From contig JALJCO010007871.1 of NCBI GenBank assembly GCA_023101725.1, positions 434,001 through 498,000 on the forward strand: a DNA stretch of 64,000 nucleotides, in the 5' to 3' direction. A program made the translations under genes and the position numbers. Below are positions 10,701 to 22,599 of the stretch, piece by piece. The notes beneath the pieces are model-generated. The model made no database searches. It worked only from the letters and a program-made list of their open reading frames with translations, and had not been told where the DNA came from. Position 1 is the first letter of the stretch. Each line of letters starts with the position of its first letter. This DNA comes from Atherinomorus stipes. Lineage: Eukaryota > Chordata > Actinopteri > Atheriniformes > Atherinidae.

Positions 10701-13700
10701 TATCTTATTTTCCCTTTTTAGGGGTAAAATTACAACCGTCTTTTTTTTCAGATAATATGTCATTCACTTTCTCAAAGTATAAAGCCTGGATATGCAATAT
10801 TCACAACTCTTTTATATGCAATGCCATAAACTATCTGCATTGGAAAACATAAAAAAAACTGAGGTTGTTTGAACTGTGTTTCAGTCACTATGTTTTATTG
10901 ACCTACGCAGTCCTATTTTCTAAATGATAATTTATTGTTGGAAGCAAAAGTGTCTCATTGTGCATTATTGTGTTTTAATGTCTTCCTGTTTACTTTCTAT
11001 GATTGAGGAATGACGGAAGTTCCTACATTTCAGTCATAATCAAGAAGGGAAACTTATTCCATCGGTGTAGTGACTTCCACTCTTTAGTTTATAATGATGG
11101 ATGATGATATTGTTGTGACTGATTTATAGAAATTACTTACATGTATTAACTTCAATAGCATGTGTCGTTATTACTCCAGAAATTCTCTTGCCAACAGATA
11201 TCAACTGCATCTCTGTATTTTAGTATTTGTAGTTTTTTTTTTTTTTTTTAAACAACCTCGCAGCTTTATTTTTGTAATATTCCAAGGTTATCTAACTTAT
11301 ATAAACAATTGAATATACTGTAGTGTTATAACTATGTAGAATTTGAAACTCTTTTCATGAAATTCCTGAGCTCTAAGCAGTGATTTCAGAGAAAGAAGGA
11401 CCTGCATACAGAAAAAAAAAAATCAAGATCAATGCATGTCCATTCCATACAACAGCAGGAGACCTTTGAAAGCCCATGTACTGTATACCAGACAATGAGC
11501 TCCTGCATGCTTCATTGTGCATCTGAGTGTTAGAGAATGGCCTTTCTTCGTGTAAATCTCCAGGATAATGTACAGAACTCTCCAACAGCCACAGTCATCT
11601 TCATTTGCGTGCAATGCACATCTGCCTTCTGTATAAATATGGCTGTCAGTCTTGTAAAGACCATCACAATAGAACACACTCCTTTGTATTGTGATTCACT
11701 TTGGCATTATGCTTGTTCCACCCTTGACTAATTTTCTGTTTGTATCAAGAAACAAAAGCTCTTCGAATCCCCTTATGGGCTTTCAGTGGCTTTACTGCAC
11801 ATCAAGCTATGCTAATTACCTTTTGCATGATTAATTGGACCAATTAGATTTTGTAGAGGAAGAGGATAATTCTTGGCAAGGTGGGCGACATTAATTAGTC
11901 ATTAAAAAAACGTTTATTAGTGTTTGAATTTAATCTCACAGAACACAATTGGATTAAGAGGAAAAGACAGTTAATATGTAGCGTGTTCAATCAGTCTTGG
12001 CTACAGATGGAGTAATGAGTGTCACAGCTTACAATGTGCCATATCACCCCAGCCACAGCTACTGTATGGCTAGAAAACACGGATCTCCATCCATCATACA
12101 AAGTGGCAGCTGTAACACAAGCATCTTCTCTTTCACTGATGAGTCAACCGTATAAACAAGAGATACACTGTACTCCTGCATAAGATTTATGGCTTAAAGA
12201 ATAAGCATTACAAATGTGCAATAACAAAATAAACACTAATAGCAGCCATGGCATCACAAGCTACTAATGGTGATTCATCTGTAAGAACACTTATGATGGT
12301 ACTGCATGGGATCCGAAAGTAAATCGTTGCCATGCACAAGTTCACATTGATTCCGTATGATAGGAAATAACAGCCACAAGGCGTTTGATTACACTGGTGA
12401 AAAAAACAAGCACGTACGTTAAGGGCAGTGTGGAGAGAGTGGGCGTTTTCTCACATTTTTCACTATCATGCAATAAAATAACGCAGGGAGTGACTTCACA
12501 CTGAGCAAACCTTGGTTTGTAGAGAAAAATAAGCAGGCACGCATATATACTGCACTCACAAATAGTTGTTCTGCTCCGTGTAACATGTAACAAATTATGT
12601 ATGGGAGAGTATGGCAGCAAATCCATTTTCCTTGTTTGGCAAACAAAGCCTGTTGCAATGTTTGTCTATTACAAAAGAGCCACACGCTTATTGCTGTGTT
12701 TCAGGGGAAACTACCAAGCCTAACATTATCAGGCCTAATGAAAACCTGAGAGCTAGAGGTGATATGTGAAACTTGCAGAAATCACACTTCTGTGACTTTC
12801 CACATCATAAACACAATCTAACAAGGCAACAGTTTCAGTATTGTGAAAGTTTGGTTGGTTATATCATAACAAGCTCATTTTTGTTCACATGTGTCACCTT
12901 TCTACTGTAAACCAAAAGAAACATTTTCCATTGTGCCTCATAGATCAGTTGCAATTAAAATTTGGTGTGTAGTGTGGTGGTGTTTATAGTCTGCCATCTG
13001 ATGCATTTAGTTTGAATATGCTACATTTCAGTTATGTTTCAGTTGCATGTTGCGCAAGTGCCATTTTGTTTGTTCATACACTTCAAGAGACCCACCCGGG
13101 GGCCTGCACTTGACACTAGTTTTTCTCATTAGTTTGGTGAATATGAACCTTTAAAGGACTGTGGGCCAAGATAAGTATTACACATTCCGCTATGAGCAGA
13201 GTTTTAGAAATTTATTTTTTATTCTGCAGTTGATTTCCTCAGTTAGTTTTGGTTCATGTGTAATTATTGTATGGAACTGTATGATGTCTTGGGGGTTGGT
13301 CTATAAGCTGTAATGCTCAGACAACACAACATTTCTCACCTACAATACATTGTTGCAGCACCTTTCATCACCTTCTGTGAAATGCTTTGTTCTGTAAAGT
13401 TGGGTCAGTTCTCTTCTCTTTTTTTTATTGTACATAGAATAACAAACTTCAAATTTACCTCACGTTGACTTTAACCAAAATTACAGTAAGTTTCTTCTTT
13501 GGTCCTATAGTAAATGAAACCTCAAATGACTCACTCAAGAGTCATTGGGCAAATGGATGTTGTCAATGACATCACAAAAGCTAATAGAGGCTTAGTGTTC
13601 TGAGAGATTTCAGCAGAATTTATCTAAGTGGTCAAACATTATTCTACTAAAAGGAAATACAGGTTTGGCTTGCCAACAAATCTCTTCAAAAAATCTCTTT

Positions 13701-16700
13701 TTTTTTCTGTTTTTATGACTCATATGAAAATCTTTTCAGCAGAAGTGATATAGAAGAGCAATAATGTCCAGCACTAATTTAATACCTTATTACCATAAGC
13801 CTGCTGCAATGCATGCATAATAAATTGTTGTATCTTTTACATGGCTCAAGCATATGGTTGGGAGACCGGATTCTCTTCAAACTGCACCAAATTTGCATGA
13901 TAGGATGTGAGAGTTGGATGGATTTGGGGATTATATGAAACACAGCTTCCATTTCCAGTTCATTGTACTAAGGAGAGGTATCACATTTATACAGATGGCA
14001 AGGAATTTGGAAATGCACAGCTTCTGTGAATCACAAAATATGCATAGGAGAAGAGAAAAATTTCACTTCAAAGACCGGATCCATGCTATTTTTTCCCCAA
14101 ACAGAAAATGTGGTTTTTAACATTTCGTCCTTTTTTTTTTTAATGGGCTGCAGCTTTTGCAACTCAAATGGCGCTGATAGTGCTATCAGTCTCATGGTCA
14201 CAGCTTTGTGATTTTCATGGGAGGTTCCAGGGACCCTGCATTATATTCCTGATGTTCATTATCTTTAGATCATTTGTGGAGCCAGTCCAGGAAACATATT
14301 AGTTCACAATAGGCTGGTGTTACCTTGGAAGTACATTGTATGCATCATTATGTTATAGTGAGAACTTATATGCATCATGTAAAAACAACTAATGTAGAGA
14401 TTCATTTACAGTAAGTCCCTTCTGTTTGCCATTCTTCTGGTTACAGTACAAAGAGCAGTTTGTGTGATGTATTTTGCTCTAGTCTGCTTTCAGATGAGAG
14501 CAGGAATGTTTTATTACGCAAACAAACAAAAGCCTCAATCAGCTCTTTACATAGATTTGATCTTGACTTGAAGAGCATGATCTTTACTTTGCCCCAGATT
14601 TTAGTGGAAAAAAAGAAAAAAAGAAAAAAAAAAAGGAAAGTTAATGTAAAAAGACTCCCACGAGTATGAGAGCTAACCTCCCTCCCTCCTACTGTCAGCT
14701 TGAATCTGGGTTTTCCTTACATCTGATGCAGTATTCAACCAATACAAATACCAGTGGCCAGGTAACGCTGATTTGTAATGACGTCAGGGATGGGGGAGTA
14801 GCTGCATTAATCAGCAGGGTTTTCTCCGGGTGACACTAACAAGTCTCGTTTTGCTTTAAAAGGTCAGGTACACAGTGGTGAAGCTAGCTGGGGTTCAATT
14901 TGGTGTTTTGTTTTGCAGCAGTGTCCTACAGCCATCTCTCATACTGCCCTCTACGCTGACAATGTCAGAGAGGTGAGGTAGTGTTTAAATGTGATGACAA
15001 TGACTGACTGACAGACCACAGTATGAGTAAAATATATATAAACATATCATTATCAACCCAGAAACCCATGATTTTGTGATGCAGAATAGGGGGGTTATTG
15101 TGGCCATCAGAGAAGCACATGAAATTTTTATGAACAAAGTCAAATAAATTGACACCTTCATAAAGGTCAGTCCAATGTAATACCACAACTCCTTGTAATG
15201 ATGTCTTTAGTCCAAAGTTCATCTCACATTTTGGTCTTTAACTCTTTAAAGGGCACTAATTGCACAAGATTAAAAAAAAAAAAAACTCACACAATCCAAA
15301 CATATCTGTTCACTTAAAGTCAATCTCCTTTTGCCATTTTATCATTTGCAGAGTATTTAAATCATGGTGGTTGAGGGGCCAGCAATGAACGATTATTTGA
15401 ATAGAAAAACAAAGATATGTTTAATTTCCATATTATGTTCCCAGATTTGGATCAAGGAGAAACACTAATCTTCAGTGTGCCTGTGGGCCCATATCCAAGA
15501 ATCTCCTCCACAAACACGAGCCTGCAGTTCAGGGAACAGTTTGATTTGGGGGAAAATAATAATCTTAAATAACTCACTGCAAGCTGTTAAATATGCATCT
15601 TTCCAAGGGTGTAGGTACATATTTTGCCAGATGGCCAATACTTCTGGATGCTTGAACTTTGTGATTTTTTTTTTTTTTTTTTATGGGAGGCTGGCTTTCA
15701 AACGTTTAGGCTAAATCTTATAATAAAAGCACATACACAGGACAAGTTAAATATTCTCATTAGAACAACCAAACAGTTTTAAGATTATAAGCACCCACCA
15801 TTTTTAAGATAATGACAGGACAAGAAAATATGAGTTTCTTAAACTGACTCATTTAATGTGATTCTGTTATATTGGGTGAATTGCAGTAACTGGCTTTTTA
15901 TAAAATACATATCTTGCCAGACTCACAAGGGCCTAAAGAGTTCCAACTAGCTTTTTTGTGGCTAATGAATAACACATGTTGTAATATTTGGGAGGGAAAA
16001 CTATATTTCTTTTCAGTTATTCAATCTGCATTATTGCAGTTTTATTTCACATCTCAGCTACTTCCCACATGCAGGTGGGGGTGTGATGGGCTGGCTGTTT
16101 TACATCTGTCTAAAATTACTGTCACTACAAGCTGAACCACCAAAATTCAATGTATTAGAAAAAAAACTACTTAAGTTGTAGGTTTATATGATTTTTTGAG
16201 TTTTTATTTTTATTTTTATTTTATTTTTTTATTTTTACTTGTCCTGTCCAGCATCGAAGCAAGCAGAATGGAAGTCTGATTGCTTTATTTTGTTGAACAG
16301 TTTTGCTTTACCAAACGGAGCTTTGGGAACATAAGGCTCCACTTGATATCCTGTTTATTCATTTTATTTCTTTAATTAAACATTTGTCTAAAACAGCATT
16401 CCATACCATACTGCTGGGCCTGACAAGGGAGAAATGAAAGTTAACAGAGGTAATGATAGAAAGTGGAACAGAGAGAAAGAGGAAGGAAGAGGGAAGAGAG
16501 AGAGAGAGAGAGAGAGGAGAGAAAACATGAATCCACTTACACAGTTCACTGGTACATCTGTACAGATTCACTTCTAAGTTTAAATTCATTCTGTTTTTCT
16601 TTTTCCACCAACATTGAGCATGAAGCTATTATTGGTCACTGCAGCTGAGTGTGCCTCTTTCTCAGTCTGCGTCACTCTGTTTCATGTTTTATAATTGTAC

Positions 16701-17010
16701 TTTTCTAGGTCAAGTTTAAGCTCAAAGCTCTCTAAAATTAGCTTGTCTTTGAGTCATCTTTGAAAAAAATCCCATAAAGATTGCACAATTCTCAACATTA
16801 GTAACTGTAGTTTAGGCCTGTTGACTGCGAGGGGGGGGGGGGACTAAAACCACAGCAACCAAGTACGCGTTCATTTTAATGCTCTCAGTTAAACCTCATT
16901 GAGTTTTGTCAATGGTCTCAGTTACCGTCAATGAATTGTCAGTGGTCTGAAACGCGGGTTTATAAATCAGGGCATACCAATGGGAATTATGCACAACTCT
17001 ACTACCTCCT
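7730..17010. other. Gene-free intergenic sequence with simple repeats
   Basis: No recognisable exon, RNA gene or complete transposon. Holds a CT-rich tract (9355-9402), A runs at 10017-10040 and near 15272, T runs at 11231-11249 and 15666-15681, a T-rich low-complexity tract (16200-16236), a GA tract (16462-16516) and a G run (16831-16842). The span may hold distant enhancers; the clearest candidate is listed at 11805-11965. Confidence 0.55.
11805..11965. promoter_or_regulatory. Candidate homeodomain/POU-site cluster (possible enhancer)
   Basis: Within 160 bp there are at least five TAAT-core sites, several in the full homeodomain form: GCTAATTACC, GATTAATTGG, CCAATTAG, CATTAATTAGTCATTA, plus TTTGCATGATTAAT, which resembles a POU octamer. 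The spacing and exact palindromes are more ordered than the surrounding AT-rich DNA. Function is inferred only. Confidence 0.3.
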
Positions 17011-17018
17011 GAACTTAA

Positions 17019-17154
17019 GCCAGCTCCTTTGCTTTACTGGACAAACTGATTAATCCAGGTGTGTCTGGCTATTGCCCTTGTGGTTACTGAAGTTAGGCAC
17101 ACCTAGATTAATCAAATTATCCAATAATGAAAGACAGGAGACAAAGGAGCTGGC
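17019..17154. mobile_element. 136-bp foldback element flanked by TTAA
   Basis: Ends GCCAGCTCCTTTG and CAAAGGAGCTGGC are exact inverses and the arms extend about 55 bp with mismatches (GATTAATCCAGGTGTG against CACACCTAGATTAATC). TTAA flanks both sides (17015-17018, 17155-17158). The right TTAA is shared with the next element. Too short to code. Confidence 0.75.
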
Positions 17155-17158
17155 TTAA

Positions 17159-17826
17159 AGGGACTTGAGGCAAGATTAAGAAACGAAACTCGCGACTGGC
17201 GCTTCTGTAACTGTTGCCACGAGTCAAGCTGTCACGGGAGCGTGCACAAACTGAAGCTACTGTATAATGTTGTGTACTCACCTTTTTCTTCATAGTTACA
17301 CTTTTTAGTGGTCTTTTAGTTGATCTGAATCGTTTGCTGATGGCAGAAGAATCCATAACTATCACTTACAGTGTTTGAATTTACCGCGACCGTCGTCTTC
17401 CTGTATCAAAACTGCGGACGTAGCGTCATTTGACGTCACATCTGCAGGGCAGCGCGGGAAAGCTATAATGTTGCTACTAAGCTTTTTCTTTGTAGTTACA
17501 CTTTTTAGTGTTTTTCAGTTGATCTGGATCGTTTGCTGACGGCAGAAGAATCCATAATTATCGCTTACAGTGTTTGAATTTAACGCGATCATCTTCTTCC
17601 TGTATCTTCCTGCGGATGTAGGTCATTTGACGTCACGTCCGCAGGGCAGCGGGAAATTCGGACACCGAATTGCAGCGCATTTTTAAGCACACAGCCTGTT
17701 CAAGGCAACGGAGAGAAACATGGGTGGAAACGTTATTTTTGGTATTTAGTGCTTCATCACCCATTAGTATGAAAAATATGGACATGCATGTTTGTTTGTT
17801 TTTTTTAATTCTTGCCTCTAGTCCCT
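17159..17826 (-). mobile_element. TTAA-site non-autonomous element, AGGGACT family, 668 bp, with internal tandem duplication
   Basis: Termini AGGGACTTGAGGCAAG and CTTGCCTCTAGTCCCT, target TTAA at 17155-17158 and 17827-17830. Homologous to 59890-60349 and 63489-63787 in inverted orientation. A segment of about 200 bp is tandemly duplicated (compare 17281 and 17481, CTTTTTCTT then TAGTTACACTTTTTAGTG), explaining its larger size. Each duplicate has a perfect TGACGTCA. TTAA targeting suggests mobilisation by a piggyBac-like enzyme. Confidence 0.85.
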
Positions 17827-17891
17827 TTAAGTGAGAAAGTAGTGGAGTTGTGCGTAAAGCCCATTGGGGTACTGTGGAGATGTCAGTAAGC

Positions 17892-17893
<2 letters not shown>

Positions 17894-17924
<31 letters not shown>
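17894..17924. repeat. Poly(A) run
   Basis: About 28 consecutive A, some 70 bp right of the TTAA element. Could be a retroposon tail, but no body is recognised beside it. Confidence 0.7.
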
Positions 17925-17928
<4 letters not shown>

Positions 17929-19207
17929 CTGCCCTGTAGCTACAGTCATGTGCAAAAGAAAGCACACCCTCTTTCTGTCATAGATCGTGAAGGATGTGGA
18001 CCCCAACACATGGTACAGTACTGTAAGAGGCAAGGCTGACTGGAGCACAAAGGTTGAATGGAGAAGAAAAAAAGGGGGCCGGAAAAATAATACTGTATTG
18101 TAACCAACACAAGAACAACACACCAAACGAGAGGTACAGTAGTTAGCGCAAATTAGCAATAGAAACCAGGTGTGTAGGAAACAGGAAGTACGCTGAACAG
18201 AATACAGAGGGGAGAAAAAAAACTGGAAAAATAATCAGGAAACCAGACAGAACTAAAAAACAAAAGAGAGATGACAAGACTAGAAACTGAGATGAAACAT
18301 AAAACTAGTCATGATACTTTCACTTCTATGATTTTCTGAATCAGAACATGATAAAAATGAAATAAATAAATAAAATCCTGCTGTACCTACTTGCAGGTTT
18401 TAAAAGTGATGACAAACAAAGCATGACAAAGTTTACTTGCCTCTGTTTTTGATTTGTGGATTTAAAATCAAGAGATTATGATCATGCATCCTTCTGCTCT
18501 GCATTGTTGCAAACCAAAAGAGGGTGAAGCAGTAAACAATCAATAAAGCAATTAAAGAAAATTATGTAGAAGTCAAACTTTTTTGTGATCCATTTTTTTT
18601 AAGTTAATTTAAACAAATTGAAGTCAAACTCTAATATGATATTATTTATAAATAACATTATGCCTATGCAAAGCCGGCTTTAATGTCTCCATCTGCTCCA
18701 GACATTGGGTATCATTAATGAAAGGTTCGTAAATTTATGACAGATTTACTCGTAAAGGCCTACTCCACTAAAAACTTACTCCGGATTCAGGAACACGTGA
18801 AATTGTGTTTGGGAAACCTCGATTTGATCGTAAACACGTGTGTAGATCATGAATGCTGAATGATTGTAAATTGACAGTACGCCCCCGGTAATCAGTTGTT
18901 TGCATAAATCTCCGCTCGTGGATCGGCAATTGGCTCCATAAAAAGGAGGTGCAGATTGACACCTTCAGCTTACCTGTCAGTTACGGCACAAGCAGAGAGA
19001 GAGAGAGAGAGCGAAAGAAGAACTTTCCTGAAGCAGAGATAGATTATTTTGAGTGAAATTGAGTTACAGAACACATTTTATTTGAATCAATTCATCAATT
19101 AGCAGTGGTGTGACAGGGACAGGCAAATCAAAAGCCTGGAAAGGATAACAGACGCAGTTAATGCAGCCTCTGCTGTCCCCATGCCCGAGGTAAAAAGAAA
19201 CGTATTA

Positions 19208-20346
19208 CAGAATTATTAGGCAAATGAGTATCTTGACCACATCATCCTCTTTATGCATGTTGTCTTACTCCAAGCTGTATAGGCTGAAAGTCTACTACCA
19301 ATTAAGCATATCAGGTGATGTGCATCTCTGTAATGAGAAGGGGTGTGGTCTAATGACATCAACACCCTATATCAGGTGCATTAGGCAAACATAATTATTA
19401 GGCAACTTCCTTTCCTTTGGCAAAATGGGTCAGAAGAAGGACTTGACAGGCTCTGAAAAGTCAAAAATAGTGAAATATCTTGCAGAGGGATGCAGCACTC
19501 TCATAATTGCCAAGCTTCTGAAGCGTGATCATCCAACAATCAAGTGTTTCATTCAAAATAGTCAACAGGGTCGCAAGAAACGTGTGGAAAAACCAAGGCG
19601 CAAAATAACTGTCCATGAACTGAGAAAAGTCAAGCGTGCTGCTGCCAAGATGCCACTTGCCAGAAGTTTTTGCCACATTTCAGAGCTGCAACATCACTGG
19701 AGTGCCCAAAAGCACAAGGTGTGCAATACTCAAAAAAATGGCCAAGGTAAGAAAGGCTGAAAAACGACCACCACTGAACAAGACACACAAGCTGAAACGT
19801 CAAGACTGGGCCAAGAAATATCTCAAGACTGATTTCTCTAAGGTTTTATGGACTGATGAAATGAGAGTGAGTCTTGATGGGCCAGATGGATGGGCCCGTG
19901 GCAGAGAGCTCCAGTCTGACTCAGATGCCAGCAAGGTGGAGGTGGGGTACTGGTATGGGCTGGTATCATCAAAGATGAGCTTGTGGGGCCTTTTCGGGTT
20001 GAGGATGGAGTCAAGCTACACTCCCAGTCCTACTGCCAGTTTCTGGAAGACACCTTCTTCAAGCAGTGGTACAGGAAGAAGTCAGCATCCTTCAAGAAAA
20101 ACATGATTTTCATGCAGGACAATGCTCCATCACACGCATCCAAGTACTCCACAGAAAGGGTCTAAAAAAAGAAAAACTAATGACATGGCCTCCTTGTTCA
20201 CCTGATCTGAACCCCATAGAGAACCTGTGGTCCCTCATCAAATGTGAGATTTACAAGGAGGGAAAACAGTACACCTCTCTGAACAGTGTCTGGGAGGCTG
20301 TGGTTGCTGCTGCACGCAATGTTGATGGTGAACAGATCAAAACACA
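19208..20346 (+). mobile_element. Tc1/mariner transposon, 3' end lost
   Basis: Begins CAGAATTATTAGGCAAATG directly after TA, the Tc1 target, inside copy B at the point corresponding to CGTATTGG in copy A. A second internal AATTATTAGGCAAC precedes the transposase start. The sequence breaks off shortly after GATGGTGAACAGATCAAAACA, before the end of the transposase gene and the right terminal repeat, and host-repeat sequence resumes. Confidence 0.9.
19425..20346 (+). pseudogene. Tc1-like transposase, frameshifted and truncated
   Basis: The start MGQKKDLTGSEKSKIVKYL followed by a helix-turn-helix region (ERGCST-type AEGCSTLIIAKLL) is in one frame (19425-19760). The reading then shifts: KTHKLKRQDWAKKYLKTDFS and VLWTDEMRVSLDG in a second frame, MIFMQDNAPSHAS in a third, then WPPCSPDLNPIENLWSLIKC. 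The DDE-type landmarks TDE, QDNAP and DLNPIENLW (the DD34E signature) are all visible, but at least three frameshifts or deletions and the missing 3' end make it non-functional. Confidence 0.92.
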
Positions 20347-20530
20347 GTTATTTAACATTTTTAATCAGAAAAATGACCACATCAATTCTTTCGCACAGAA
20401 GCTTTTGTTACGTATTTGCTTTCCTTTTTGGAGTGTCGTCATCTCTATCTGGTGTAGATATCTGAGGACAGAATCAAACCATCAAAATCACAGCCACTGT
20501 GGCCTTAGACATAGAGGCACACAGCAAGAG

Positions 20531-21405
20531 TGAAATATAGGGCCCACTCAGTAAACATTTAAAATTCACTGACTGGGACAATCACCCAAATGAGAAATTC
20601 CATGTTGAGTTCTGTAGAAACATATTACACCTACAGAGACATCCCAAATAACGCCTGCAGAGCAGAACTGGGTCAGTATCCCCTACAAATTACAAAAGAA
20701 AAAAAGAGCCATCAAATTCTACAACCACCTAAAAGCAAGTGACCCCTAGAGCTTCCACTAAAAAGCATTAAAATCCCAAGAGATAAACTTGGAGAAAAGT
20801 TCCCTCAGTCAGCTCACCCTGACTCTTAGCTCCCTGACCTCAACACCAGACCCTCAGAACAGACCCCAAACCATCTGGCCCAACCAGATCACAAACACAC
20901 AGAGAGAGAAATACATCACCCTCTAGAAGGACAGCACAAAGATGCAGAGCAGAATGGACTGTTATTCAGCCTTAAACAGGTCATACACAGTGGCAGATTA
21001 CCTGACTACCATATCTGACCACACACTCAGAAAGACTCTGACCAGATACAGACTAAGCGGACACAGCCTGGCTCTGGAAACCGGCCGACACAGACAGACC
21101 TGGACTTCCAGGGAGGACAGACTCTGCTCGCTCTGCTCACAGGGACAAATAGAGGCAGAGCAACATTTCCTACTCCACTGTGATAAATATAAAGAAATTA
21201 GACTAATGTACTTCCCCAGATTTAAAAACCACCGACAGAATTTGAGTCACTCCCAGATGAGGAGAAATTAAAATATATCTTAGGTGAGAAACCAAAGTGC
21301 TGCAGACTAGCAGCTGAGTATGTGTCCTCCTGCCACAGACTGGGAGATAGCTGTCCATAACTAATACAGCGCAATTTGAATTGAAATTGTAATTTACAAC
21401 AGGGA
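20531..21405 (+). mobile_element. LINE (non-LTR retrotransposon) 3' fragment
   Basis: An open frame at 20942-21271 reads HTLRKTLTRYRLSGHSLALE, RQTWTSREDRLCSLC and EAEQHFLLHCDKYKEIR, the C-terminal zinc-knuckle-like end (CxxC...H...C) of a fish LINE polyprotein. The 5' part has stops and the rest of the reverse transcriptase is absent, as in 5'-truncated insertions. Inserted within the PIF/Harbinger relic. Clade not resolved. Confidence 0.75.
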
Positions 21406-21869
21406 CAAGCATTATTTATGTGTTCGTAAATTTACACAAGCGCTACAGACAGTCGAGAGCATGTTTAGATTTTGTTAGTAACTACAAACAGATCGGAGCT
21501 ACTAAATGTTAATGAATGCGAGATTCACGTAAATTTACGTCTACTAACAGTTTGCACACAAATTCGCTCTCCTGATGTTTCATGAATTAGACCTATTGAC
21601 ACTAGTGCTCTTGATTGTGTTCTAATGGCAAATACATTATGTCACAAAAGCAACATCTTCCTGTTATTCTATTTATTAGAAATTAAAAAGTAAGATCATC
21701 CCTGCCTCACATGTAAAGCCTTTGTCAGCCACCTCAGTCCTGTTTCATACTTTTTACATACTGCATCCAAATGATTTCTTATCATTAAAAAATGGGCATT
21801 AATGCTGGACTTGGAGCTTTAGCTTAGCTAGCATAGGCTAACTATCTGGTCAAAATCAAAGACTGTAAA

Positions 21870-22590
21870 AAATATGGACGTAGAATCCGGTCATGTCTGA
21901 ATAGGGGAAAGTGAAACAAGTTGGGCATTTCCCACCGTCGCCATCTTGCCATGATGCCCGTGTCGTCACTCCCAGAAAAAACTAAAATGGGCAAAGCACG
22001 TCCTCGGGGCAAATGACTGACAGCTGACGTACTCTGGGCTAAACACTAACTGGGCTAACTTGAAACTAACGGGAGCTAACGAAGATTAGCCCCCTTAGTG
22101 GCTGGGTAAAGGTAAGACAGGCTTAGACTTGCTATTAGCTGACTAAAAATCGCCATTGTGCTACTCTGCTACAAACTGAGACCTTACCAAGAGCAAACAA
22201 GGAGCTAACTAGGAGCCACCGGTCGGCAGGCTGGGCTTCCGGTCTACTGCCTGTCAATTAAAAGGATATAGGCTACCCTTGATTATGTGTAATTTCAAGA
22301 TTGAATTATATCTAGATGGATGAGTTATAACAGCCGCCCCCGCCCCCCTCCCCAGTTGACATGGCGATAAACTTGACTTATTAAACCTAAAATGATTCTT
22401 TGAACCAGGCTGTAAACATGTTTATTTCTGCTGTGAAGTTGGCCTTTTTAACGTGGGAGTCTATGGCGATTTGTTCTGCTTTGCAGCCAGCCCCTAGCAG
22501 ATGAAGGGAGAACTACAAATATTTACTTCTTCTGGGTAGCTTCATAGTTGGCCACCAGAGGTTGCCGCTTGGTCAAAATCCACTCTTTCC
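21870..22590 (-). repeat. Dispersed repeat, uninterrupted copy
   Basis: Reverse-complement partner of 1630-3118. Across CTGCCTGTCAATTAAAAGGAT it is continuous at the position where the left copy carries the 935-bp GGGCCC element, so it serves as the empty-site reference. No coding content. Confidence 0.8.
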
Positions 22591-22599
22591 CAATAGTCT

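Larger units (their letters stand above)
18708..21593 (+). mobile_element. PIF/Harbinger-type transposon relic, copy B, with two nested insertions
   Basis: Left terminus GGGTATCATTAATGAA, right terminus TTCATGAATTAGACC. It parallels copy A (3120-4161) across GATTTACTCGTAAAGGCC, GGAGGTGCAGATTGACACC, the Myb/SANT remnant (19010-19205), AATGACCACATCA and GTAAATTTACACAAGC. The Tc1 copy at 19208-20346 and the LINE tail at 20531-21405 sit at points where copy A is continuous or differs by a deletion. Confidence 0.65.
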
